Origin: an uncultured Bifidobacterium sp.
GTDB taxonomy: Bacteria > Actinomycetota > Actinomycetes > Actinomycetales > Bifidobacteriaceae
Reading direction: 5' to 3'
Assembly: GCA_937876495.1 (NCBI GenBank)
Contig: CALEGL010000183.1
Coordinates: 1 to 5,975 of the forward strand
Length of the DNA stretch: 5,975 bases
Part shown: positions 1 through 5,244 of the stretch, piece by piece
Layout of the letters: each line of letters begins with the position of its first letter
Numbering within the stretch: the first letter of the stretch is position 1
Translations under genes and position numbers: made by a program
The notes under the pieces: model-generated
What the model was told of the DNA's origin: nothing
Databases searched by the model: none
Seen by the model: the letters and a program-made list of their open reading frames with translations, nothing else

Positions 1-1317
1 GTCGGAGAAGAGGAAGACGTCCTTGGCCACGACGCATACGCTGCGGCGCAGGGCCGTCAGCGGCCAGTCGCGGGTGTCGACGCCGTCGACGAGCACCCGG
101 CCGGACGTGGGGTCGCGGAACCGGGACATGAGCTCGACCAGCGTGGACTTCCCCGATCCGGTCGGTCCGAGGATTCCCAGCGTCCCGCCCGCCGGAAGGG
201 CGAAGTCGATGTCGTCGAGCACCGGGACGTCCGGCTCGTCGGGGAAGGCGAAGCCCGCGTGCTCGAAGCGGATGCCCCCGCGCGCGCGTCGGGATTCCGC
301 CGGTGACGCGGCCCCCGGATGCGGGTCGACGATGCCCGGGACGGCCTCGAGCAGCGCCCGGATCTTCCCGCAGCTGGCTCCGAAGCGCTGCAGGTCGTTG
401 ATCAGCCATCCCGACTGTCGCACGGGCCCGTCGAGCATCCACAGGAAGCTCGTGAAGCTCACCAGTCCGCCGAGGGTCATGTCGCCATGGATGACGAGAA
501 GACCGCCGAGACCGAGGGTGATGAGCTGCATCGCCAACCCCAGCCCGTCGATCCATGGCATGTAGCGGCGGCTGTTGCGGGCCACATCCATCGTGCGGGC
601 CATATAGGCGCCGTTGCGCTCGTCGAATCTCCTGGTCTCATAGGGTTCGCGGGCGAAGGCCGCCACGACGCGGTTGCCTTCGATGTCCTCCTCGACAAGC
701 GAGTTGAGGTCCGCGAGCGCGTTGCGCACGGCGAGGAAGCGCGGCGAGGCGTGGACGGCGAGCGCACGGGCGAGGGCGAACAGCACGGGCATCAGGACGG
801 CGAGCGCCAAGGCCAGCCGCCAGTCGATGGAGGCCATGACGCCGATCGCCGCCACCACCATCACCGCCGACCCGGCCAGCTGGTAGCTCACCCAGCTGAG
901 CACATGCCGCACGGCGTCCGCGTCGGACGTCATGCGGCTCATGAGGTCCCCGACGTCCGCCCGACGGAACCACGCGGGGTCGAGACGCTGGATGGCCTCG
1001 TACTCGTCGCTGACGATCCGGTACATGACGTTCTGCCCGAAGCGCTCCATCCACATCTGGTACCCGTAGCGGATGGACACATGCGCCACCGTCACGGCGA
1101 CGATGAGCAGGCACAGCGGAATCAGGCGGTCGGCGCGTCCATGGACGGCCACCTGGTCGATGACGTCCCCTGCGAGGACGGGCGGGACGAGGACGATGAC
1201 GTTGTCGACGAGGAACAGAAGCATCGCGGCGGCGATGCGCGGCCAGTCGGGACGGCAGTAGGGCAGCACCCACCGCAGACTGCCCTTCGAGCGGCCGCGT
1301 TCCGGATCGACGTACAT
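1..1317 (-). CDS. ABC exporter half-transporter (permease fused to ATPase), partial at its C-terminus
   Basis: This is an inner-membrane exporter subunit with a transmembrane domain followed by a nucleotide-binding domain, of the type IV (MsbA/Sav1866-like) multidrug or peptide family. The visible 439 residues contain about six hydrophobic segments (roughly 28-50, 66-86, 145-163, 166-188, 257-277 and 280-296). A coupling-helix region at 116-131 has the family-typical GDLMSRMTSD sequence. The ATPase domain starts near 348. Its Walker A motif is GPTGSGKST at 384-392, and F358 probably takes the place of the A-loop tyrosine. The Q-loop region reads VVAKDVFLFSD, so K432 sits where glutamine is usual. 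The window edge cuts the gene before the signature motif, Walker B and H-loop, so catalytic competence cannot be judged. I chose the ATG at 1317 because AAGGTGAGGG lies five bases upstream; an in-frame ATG at 1335 has no well-spaced ribosome binding site. The substrate is unknown. Such half-transporters act as homodimers or pair with a neighbouring gene, which would lie off the left edge. The family call is firm; the substrate is not. Confidence 0.93.
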   Translation of the reverse strand, partial: MYVDPERGRSKGSLRWVLPYCRPDWPRIAAAMLLFLVDNVIVLVPPVLAGDVIDQVAVHGRADRLIPLCLLIVAVTVAHVSIRYGYQMWMERFGQNVMYRIVSDEYEAIQRLDPAWFRRADVGDLMSRMTSDADAVRHVLSWVSYQLAGSAVMVVAAIGVMASIDWRLALALAVLMPVLFALARALAVHASPRFLAVRNALADLNSLVEEDIEGNRVVAAFAREPYETRRFDERNGAYMARTMDVARNSRRYMPWIDGLGLAMQLITLGLGGLLVIHGDMTLGGLVSFTSFLWMLDGPVRQSGWLINDLQRFGASCGKIRALLEAVPGIVDPHPGAASPAESRRARGGIRFEHAGFAFPDEPDVPVLDDIDFALPAGGTLGILGPTGSGKSTLVELMSRFRDPTSGRVLVDGVDTRDWPLTALRRSVCVVAKDVFLFSD

Positions 1318-1322
1318 CAGCG

Positions 1323-1332
1323 CCCTCACCTT
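1323..1332 (-). promoter_or_regulatory. Ribosome binding site that decides the ABC transporter start
   Basis: The minus strand reads AAGGTGAGGG followed by five bases and the ATG at 1317. This is a good Shine-Dalgarno match at normal spacing. The alternative in-frame ATG at 1335 has AGGG directly against it, which is too close. An in-frame stop at 1342-1344 excludes any longer start. Confidence 0.6.
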
Positions 1333-1352
1333 CATCCCTGCTCAGCGCTCAT
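1332..1352 (-). promoter_or_regulatory. Possible six-codon leader ORF upstream of the ABC gene
   Basis: On the minus strand an ATG at 1352 opens the frame MSAEQG and stops at TGA 1332-1334. That stop overlaps the alternative ABC start codon at 1335 in an ATGA arrangement. GAAGG at 1360-1364 lies seven bases upstream of the leader ATG, a plausible ribosome binding site. Overlaps of this kind often couple translation of two frames. It may also be chance, because the better ABC start is 15 bases further on. Only inference supports a role. Confidence 0.25.
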
Positions 1353-1370
1353 GGCCCTGCCTTCACTCGC

Positions 1371-1491
1371 GTTCGGACTCGGCGACGGGCATGAACGCAT
1401 GCGATGACGGCCCCGATCGGCCAGGCGATGGCGTTGAGACGACGGCCCCATAATAGATGGGATGCACGGCCACGACGGGCATGGTTCGGAC
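1371..1491. repeat. Three pairs of short direct repeats in the divergent intergenic region
   Basis: Three words each occur twice here: GTTCGGAC at 1371-1378 and 1484-1491; CGACGGGCATG at 1383-1393 and 1473-1483; and GACGGCCCC at 1406-1414 and 1441-1449. The first two are swapped in order between copies. The region lies between the divergent ABC and hydrolase genes, so the words could be regulator sites shared by both, or remnants of a small local duplication. The only AT-rich island is CATAATAG at 1449-1456. It resembles a -10 element in either direction, but no well-spaced -35 partner accompanies it. Confidence 0.4.
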
Positions 1492-1562
1492 GAATTCATC
1501 GGTGCGCGAAGCCACGCCGGCGCAACGGCATGGACGATATGGTAACGGCGAGCGATTGGCAT

Positions 1563-1569
1563 GGAAGGA
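1563..1569 (+). promoter_or_regulatory. Ribosome binding site that decides the hydrolase start
   Basis: GGAAGGA ends five bases before the ATG at 1575. It is the only good Shine-Dalgarno match near the candidate starts. In-frame ATGs at 1404, 1530 and 1539 lack one, and the residues they would add are Arg-rich and look non-coding. Confidence 0.65.
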
Positions 1570-1574
1570 CGGCA

Positions 1575-2684
1575 ATGACGGCATCGGACAGGACCAGAAC
1601 GGACACGACGGATACGACGAGGCCTACGGCGGGAGGCCAGGCCCGTCATCGCGGGACGCCGAAGGCCGAGGACGGCGGAATCGACCCATCGGTCGTCGAG
1701 CGCGCCCGACGGTGGAGCGATATGGACGAGGACCTCGCCGACGTCCCCGAGGAGCTGGCCCGGTCCGTCTTCGACGCCCGATGCGCCATGGCCTCCTCCG
1801 ACGTTCCCCGCTCGCCGCTGTGGGAGGATCCCGACGGCGTAGACGCCCTGACGGACATCCCCTATCTGCCCGACGGCGATTCTGTGCGCGGCCATCGGCT
1901 CGACCTGTATCTTCCCCATGACGCTGTGCTGCGCGGCGGGCGGACGACCCCCGTGTTCATCGACGTCCACGGCGGCGCCTTCTGCTACGGATCCAAGGAG
2001 CTCAATCGCAACTTCGCCGCGCATCTATGCGCTCTGGGCTTCGGCGTCGTGGGTCTCAACTACCGCGTCGCTCCGCAGACCGACCTCAAGGGCCAGCTGG
2101 CGGACATCCAGTCGGCGCTGCAGTGGGTGAAGACCCATCTCGAGGAGCATCCGCTCGACCCGTCGGCCGTGTTCCTCACCGGGGACTCCGCCGGCGCGGC
2201 CCTGGCGCTGCTCACCCTCGCCATCGAGTCCTCCCCGGACGCCGCCCACGCCTTCGGGGTCCGCAAGGCCTCGGGACTCGGATTCTCGGGCGGAGTGCTG
2301 GTCTCCGGCGTCTATGACCTGTCCCGCAACGGAGCCCCCGGCACCGGACGTCACCGCGCATACACCTCGCTCAAGGGCACGGTGGGCGAGGACTTCTTCG
2401 CCGGTCTCGACGACGCGCAGAGATGGCTCACTCCGCAGGGTCTGGTGAAGTCCACGAATCTTCCCCCGCTGATGCTCACGACGAGCAGCGACGACTTCCT
2501 CGAGTCGGAGACGCTGGATCTCGCCGCCGCGCTGGCACGTCGGCACTCCGATTTCGAGGTGCATGACTGGAAGACGGCCCGCCACCAGACGCTCGGGCAC
2601 GTCTTCCCCGTCTGCCTGACCTGGATCGAGGAGAGCCGCCGGGCGCTGGAGCTGATGAGGGACTTTGCGCTGTCCCGGGCGTGA
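1575..2684 (+). CDS. Alpha/beta hydrolase, HSL/carboxylesterase-like
   Basis: This predicted cytoplasmic serine hydrolase of 369 residues most likely cleaves a carboxylic ester. The visible order is as follows. A Thr/Arg-rich, probably disordered N-terminus covers residues 1-35. An acidic helical stretch follows at about 36-75. The oxyanion-hole motif HGGAF is at 132-136. The nucleophile elbow GDSAG is at 203-207, with S205 as nucleophile. The acid is in SSDDFLE (D306 or D307), and the base is H342 in LGHVFPV. The triad therefore looks complete and in family order. The third residue of the oxyanion motif is Ala, where HSL-family members usually have Gly. No signal peptide or membrane segment is seen. 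The gene diverges from the ABC exporter and converges on metG. It appears monocistronic, since nothing follows on its strand for 400 bases. The natural substrate cannot be inferred. The fold and triad are confident; an amidase or lactonase activity is not excluded. Confidence 0.92.
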   Translation: MTASDRTRTDTTDTTRPTAGGQARHRGTPKAEDGGIDPSVVERARRWSDMDEDLADVPEELARSVFDARCAMASSDVPRSPLWEDPDGVDALTDIPYLPDGDSVRGHRLDLYLPHDAVLRGGRTTPVFIDVHGGAFCYGSKELNRNFAAHLCALGFGVVGLNYRVAPQTDLKGQLADIQSALQWVKTHLEEHPLDPSAVFLTGDSAGAALALLTLAIESSPDAAHAFGVRKASGLGFSGGVLVSGVYDLSRNGAPGTGRHRAYTSLKGTVGEDFFAGLDDAQRWLTPQGLVKSTNLPPLMLTTSSDDFLESETLDLAAALARRHSDFEVHDWKTARHQTLGHVFPVCLTWIEESRRALELMRDFALSRA

Positions 2685-2699
2685 ACCCGCTGACCCGCA

Positions 2700-2726
2700 C
2701 CGGGGCCGTCGTGCCGAAAGCCCCGG
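2700..2726 (+). terminator. GC-rich hairpin just after the hydrolase, possible weak terminator
   Basis: A perfect 7-bp inverted repeat (CCGGGGC at 2700-2706, GCCCCGG at 2720-2726) encloses a 13-base loop, 15 bases after the hydrolase stop. No T-run follows; the next bases are AAGGAAGAAG. It would therefore be a poor intrinsic terminator and may instead mark a transcript end or RNA stability element. Confidence 0.35.
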
Positions 2727-2756
2727 AAGGAAGAAGCCCGGGAAGGAAGAAGCCCG
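2725..2756. repeat. 16-base tandem direct repeat, two copies
   Basis: GGAAGGAAGAAGCCCG occurs at 2725-2740 and again, identical, at 2741-2756. The second copy runs into the left arm of the hairpin at 2752-2778. On the minus strand the repeat gives the pyrimidine-rich tract that follows that hairpin, so the duplication probably extended the terminator tail of the convergent metG transcript. Confidence 0.85.
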
Positions 2757-2778
2757 GTGGAGGGGGATTCCACCGGGC
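2752..2778 (-). terminator. Rho-independent terminator-like hairpin for minus-strand transcription
   Basis: A perfect 10-bp stem (GCCCGGTGGA at 2752-2761, TCCACCGGGC at 2769-2778) has a 7-base loop. On the minus strand the stem is followed by TTCTTCCTTCCC, a T/C-rich tail in place of a pure U-tract, which fits GC-rich genomes. On the plus strand the following bases are purines, so it should act only on transcripts coming from metG. It lies about 310 bases beyond the metG stop, which implies a long 3' untranslated region or an upstream stop signal that I cannot see. Confidence 0.6.
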
Positions 2779-2805
2779 AGGAGAAGAGAGAAGAAGGGTT
2801 CAGTT

Positions 2806-2874
2806 ATGGGGTTCGGCTGGGAGCCTCGCCATCGGTTTCCGTATCGCCTTCAACCGCTGACGGGACTGATATAA
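2806..2874 (+). CDS. Possible 22-codon micro-ORF
   Basis: An ATG at 2806 opens a 22-residue frame (MGFGWEPRHRFPYRLQPLTGLI) ending in TAA at 2872-2874. The purine stretch AGAAGAAGGG ends seven bases upstream and could serve as a ribosome binding site. The peptide is basic and aromatic and has no family I recognise. That purine stretch is also part of a generally purine-rich tract, so the signal may be accidental. The stop overlaps the extended -10 match at 2867-2875. Confidence 0.15.
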   Translation: MGFGWEPRHRFPYRLQPLTGLI

Positions 2875-2875
2875 C
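2867..2875 (+). promoter_or_regulatory. Extended -10 promoter match reading toward metG's 3' end
   Basis: TGATATAAC fits the extended -10 pattern TGnTATAAT at all but the last base. It sits in the only AT-rich patch of the intergenic region. No good -35 is seen; TTCAAC at 2849-2854 is a weak match with 15-base spacing. The predicted start near 2882 falls at the beginning of the inverted-repeat cluster at 2879-3033. Confidence 0.3.
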
Positions 2876-2878
2876 CAG

Positions 2879-3033
2879 CGGATTCTTGAAGAATCGCTCC
2901 GATGTCCTGAGAATTTCCTGAGAATCCGGTGTCGGTATCGTGCCGATGCCGTCACACCGGGAACGGGAACCGCCCACCGGGCCACGCGGATTCATCAAGC
3001 GCCGGCAGGGGGATGTCATCGGCCCGTTCCCGG
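2879..3033 (+). ncRNA. Candidate structured RNA: three abutting inverted repeats
   Basis: Three paired elements lie end to end. Arms 2879-2886 and 2921-2928 pair perfectly over 8 bp and enclose a short ATCG-CTC-CGAT hairpin at 2893-2903. Positions 2929-2955 fold into a 12-bp hairpin with one G-U pair, one mismatch and a three-base loop. Arms 2957-2967 and 3023-3033 pair perfectly over 11 bp across 55 bases. The G-U pair in the second element, and possible G-U pairs inside the first, are allowed only in plus-strand RNA; on the minus strand they become A-C mismatches. No intrinsic terminator follows before metG begins. No known RNA family is recognised. Alternatives are operator DNA or a folded metG 3' end. 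Confidence 0.25.
2905..2925. repeat. Ten-base direct repeat with 11-base period
   Basis: TCCTGAGAAT occurs at 2905-2914 and 2916-2925, start to start 11 bases, about one helical turn. A related word, TTGAAGAATC, lies just upstream at 2886-2895 as the right half of a perfect 7-1-7 palindrome (GATTCTTGAAGAATC, 2881-2895). Same-face repeats of this kind suit a dimeric DNA-binding protein, but no target gene starts nearby on the plus strand. Confidence 0.5.
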
Positions 3034-3085
3034 GACCAGCCGCAGGGTTCGGACGACCCCCGTGACCCCGGCGGACGTCGCCCGG

Positions 3086-5035
3086 CTACTCCCCCTTGTC
3101 CGCGGAATCCCCGGACCTGGAATCTCCGGACTTGGAATCCCTGGGCTTCTCGGAATCCGCGGAATCCCCGGAACCCTTTCGCAGACGAGCCCGGGCCTCC
3201 TCGAACCTCCTCCTCTCGGCGGTCTGACGCTCGGCGAGCTGGGTCTCGAAACGGGCAAGCTCCTCGTCGACCGCCTCCTTGGGGATCTTCGCGAAGATTG
3301 GCTTCGCCTGGGGCACGGGGGCCCCGGCGACCAGAGGCTCGCTGGTCCACGGATGCACCGTGCGGCCCAGCTCGTAGTCGCCGGTGATGATGGGATAGTG
3401 GAATCCCGGTCTGTCGAGGTCCTCGACCTCCTCGATATGGGGCAGCGGCGAGAACGTGCCGGTGCCGCCCAGGGCCTCCCACACCTTCTGCGCCGAATGC
3501 GGCAGGAACGGCGCCAGCAGATGGTTGGCATCCGACACGGCCTGCGCGGCCACGTGGAGCACGGTGCCGAGACGCGCCTCGTCGTCCTTGATCTTCCACG
3601 GCTCGGTGGCGGAGACGTACTTGTTGATGTCCCCGACGACCCGCATGGCCTCGGACAGCGCGTTCTTCTGGTGATGGCGTTCGATGAGCCCGCCGACCAC
3701 GTCGAAGGCCGCGGCGGTCTGCTCGAGCAGGGCGCGGTCCTCACCGGTCATGGAATCCTCGTCCAGCGGCGGGATGGAGCCGAAATTGCGGTTGATGAGA
3801 TTGGCGACCCGGTTGACGAGATTGCCCCAGCTGGAGGCCAGCTCCTCGTTGTTGTGGCGTACGAACTCCGACCAGGTGAAGTCGGAGTCGGAGCTTTCCG
3901 GCCCGGCCACGGAGATGTAGTAGCGCACGGCGTCCACCGGATAGCGCGAGAGGATGTCCTTGACGTAGATGACGATGCCCCGCGAGGAGCTGAACTTCTT
4001 GCCCTCCATGGTCATGAACTCGGAGGCCACCACCTGCTCGGGCAGGTTGAGCGGACCGAGCTTCCCGGTCTCGCCGCCCTTGGAGCCCTTGCCGTTGTAG
4101 GCGATCATCTCGGAGGGCCAGATCTGGGAATGGAAGGTGATGTTGTCCTTGCCCATGAAGTAGTAGCCGGGGGTCGCCGGGTCGTTCCACCAGGCGCGCC
4201 ACGCCTCGGGGTCGCCCTGGCGGCGGGCCCATTCGATGGAGGCCGACAGATAGCCGATGACGGCGTCGAACCATACGTACAGCTTCTTGTTGGGGTTGTC
4301 GATCCACCCCTTGACGGGCACGGGGATGCCCCAGTCGATGTCGCGCGTGATGGCGCGCGGGCGGACCTCCCTGAACAGGCCCAGCGAGAAGTTGATGACG
4401 TTGGTGCGCCATCCCTCGCGGGTCTTCAGCCAGGCGAGGTTGGCGTCGGCGAGCGCGGGAAGGTCGAGGAAGAAGTGCTCGGTCTCCTCGAATCGCGGGG
4501 TCTCGCCGTTGATCTTGCTCACCGGGTTGATGAGCTCGTCGGGATCGAGCTCGTTGCCGCAGTTGTCGCACTGGTCGCCGCGGGCGCCGTCCGCCCCGCA
4601 GATGGGGCAGGTGCCCTCGATGTAGCGGTCGGGCAGCGTGCGCCCGGTGGACGGCGAGATGGCGACCTTCTGGGTGCCCTTGTAGATGTATCCGTTCTTC
4701 AGACACTGGGTGAACAGCTCCTGGACGACCTTCTCGTGGTTGCCGGTGGTGGTGCGGGTGAACAGGTCGTAGCTCAGCCCCAGGTCGCACAGGTCCTTGG
4801 CGATGACCCTGTTGTAGCGGTCGGCGAGCTGCTGGGCGGTGACGCCTTCCTTCTCTGCCTCCACGAGGATCGGCGTCCCGTGCTCGTCGGTGCCGGACAC
4901 CATGAGCACCTTGTTGCCCTTCATGCGCTCGTAGCGCGCGTAGACGTCGGATGGCACGCCGAAGCCCGCGACATGGCCGATGTGGCGGGGCCCGTTGGCG
5001 TACGGCCAGGCGACGTTGACGAGAATATGACTCAT
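3086..5035 (-). CDS. metG: Methionine--tRNA ligase (MetRS)
   Basis: This cytoplasmic class I aminoacyl-tRNA synthetase joins methionine to tRNA-Met using ATP, for initiation and elongation. It has 649 residues and is complete. The HIGH motif is at 18-21, in the context [13 protein letters not shown] four-cysteine zinc knuckle (C143, C146, C156, C159) lies in the connecting domain. The methionine-pocket region has [10 protein letters not shown] at 253-262. The KMSKS loop appears as KFSSSRG at 347-353. The helical anticodon-binding domain spans about 370-560 and includes the WGNLVNR and PWK signatures. There is no C-terminal EMAP-like tRNA-binding domain. Instead, a charged helix at about 586-620 leads into a low-complexity Ser/Asp/Lys/Arg tail at 621-649. 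The ATG at 5035 fits the usual N-terminus ([12 protein letters not shown]). No Shine-Dalgarno precedes it; a -10-like GATAAT lies eight bases upstream, so the mRNA may be leaderless. The gene stands alone on its strand, diverging from the AbiEi-like gene. The identification is certain. Confidence 0.98.
   Translation of the reverse strand: MSHILVNVAWPYANGPRHIGHVAGFGVPSDVYARYERMKGNKVLMVSGTDEHGTPILVEAEKEGVTAQQLADRYNRVIAKDLCDLGLSYDLFTRTTTGNHEKVVQELFTQCLKNGYIYKGTQKVAISPSTGRTLPDRYIEGTCPICGADGARGDQCDNCGNELDPDELINPVSKINGETPRFEETEHFFLDLPALADANLAWLKTREGWRTNVINFSLGLFREVRPRAITRDIDWGIPVPVKGWIDNPNKKLYVWFDAVIGYLSASIEWARRQGDPEAWRAWWNDPATPGYYFMGKDNITFHSQIWPSEMIAYNGKGSKGGETGKLGPLNLPEQVVASEFMTMEGKKFSSSRGIVIYVKDILSRYPVDAVRYYISVAGPESSDSDFTWSEFVRHNNEELASSWGNLVNRVANLINRNFGSIPPLDEDSMTGEDRALLEQTAAAFDVVGGLIERHHQKNALSEAMRVVGDINKYVSATEPWKIKDDEARLGTVLHVAAQAVSDANHLLAPFLPHSAQKVWEALGGTGTFSPLPHIEEVEDLDRPGFHYPIITGDYELGRTVHPWTSEPLVAGAPVPQAKPIFAKIPKEAVDEELARFETQLAERQTAERRRFEEARARLRKGSGDSADSEKPRDSKSGDSRSGDSADKGE
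3089..3175 (-). repeat. Degenerate repeat coding the low-complexity MetG tail
   Basis: Codons 621-649 repeat a short unit built around Asp-Ser, with GATTCC used for it six times, in units such as [12 protein letters not shown] and RSGDS. The reuse of the same codons suggests repeat expansion at DNA level rather than selection on each residue. The tail should be disordered and hydrophilic, and its length may vary between strains. Confidence 0.7.
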
Positions 5036-5040
5036 GATTC

Positions 5041-5051
5041 CCGATTATCGG
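5041..5051 (-). promoter_or_regulatory. Probable metG promoter (-10) inside a palindrome
   Basis: The minus strand reads GATAAT at 5044-5049, a five-of-six match to the bacterial -10, ending eight bases before the metG ATG. Transcription would start at or one or two bases before the start codon. The -10 lies inside the 11-base palindrome CCGATTATCGG (5041-5051), so a repressor binding there would block it. I see no good -35. Confidence 0.4.
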
Positions 5052-5089
5052 CCCCGTCGGGGACAGCGGACCGGCAGGAGGCGCCCGCG

Positions 5090-5109
5090 AAGGCGCACGG
5101 AAAGGCGCA
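5090..5109. repeat. Short direct repeat in the metG divergent region
   Basis: AAGGCGCA occurs at 5090-5097 and 5102-5109, 12 bases start to start, in the purine-rich spacer between the two divergent promoters. It could be a regulator site or simple sequence drift; nothing more supports a role. Confidence 0.3.
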
Positions 5110-5208
5110 TCCGGGGTATGCGGAGGATCGGGAACGGGAGGGAGGGGACGCGTATCGGACGGGAGTCGCGGCCGGCCATCCACAAATCCCCATTCCACGA
5201 CGCCGACG

Positions 5209-5238
5209 GTGACGGCCGCCGCGGCCCCGACCTACGCT
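5209..5238 (+). promoter_or_regulatory. Predicted leaderless promoter of the AbiEi-like gene
   Basis: GTGACG at 5209-5214 (-35, four of six) and TACGCT at 5233-5238 (-10, fitting the actinobacterial TAnnnT pattern) are 18 bases apart. Only six bases separate the -10 from the ATG at 5245, so transcription would begin on the start codon. This agrees with the absence of any Shine-Dalgarno sequence there. Confidence 0.45.
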
Positions 5239-5244
5239 GCCGTC

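Larger units (their letters stand above)
2685..3085. other. 401-base intergenic region between convergent hydrolase and metG
   Basis: No convincing protein gene lies here. Both strands contain open frames of 61-71 codons, but these lack good ribosome binding sites and family features. The region holds a purine-rich tandem repeat, two GC-rich inverted repeats (2700-2726 and 2752-2778), an AT-richer patch at about 2865-2926, an extended -10 match and three abutting inverted repeats at 2879-3033. Each is listed separately. I found no tRNA T-arm or anticodon-arm pattern on either strand. Confidence 0.6.

Noticed and set aside
319..1407. A 362-codon plus-strand frame opposite the ABC transporter
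   Set aside because: It is rich in His, Asp and Arg with no domain signature; the complementary strand encodes a clear ABC exporter.
1434..1456. TTGAGA and CATAAT as a hydrolase promoter
   Set aside because: Each element matches well, but they are only nine bases apart, too short for a normal sigma-70-type promoter.
1332..2024. A 230-codon minus-strand frame that overlaps the ABC start by four bases
   Set aside because: The junction looks like translational coupling, but the body of the frame is antisense to the hydrolase and has no protein-like features. Only its last six codons are kept, as a possible leader.
2800..3019. Two minus-strand frames of 61 and 71 codons ending just before the terminator
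   Set aside because: Their position would suit a small gene after metG, but neither has a convincing ribosome binding site or a recognisable motif, and they overlap each other and the inverted-repeat cluster.
3040..3070. A tRNA T-arm-like stretch (GGGTTCGGACGACCC)
   Set aside because: The loop length is wrong and no acceptor, D-arm or anticodon arm accompanies it on either strand.
2685..3085. CRISPR array or insertion sequence remnant in the intergenic region
   Set aside because: Only two copies of a 16-base repeat occur, without spacers. No transposase fragment or terminal inverted repeats with target duplications were seen.
3062..5212. A 716-codon open frame on the plus strand, opposite metG
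   Set aside because: It is an antisense shadow. GC-rich codon use in metG keeps stops out of the opposite strand. The translation has no recognisable family, while the minus strand is unmistakably MetRS.
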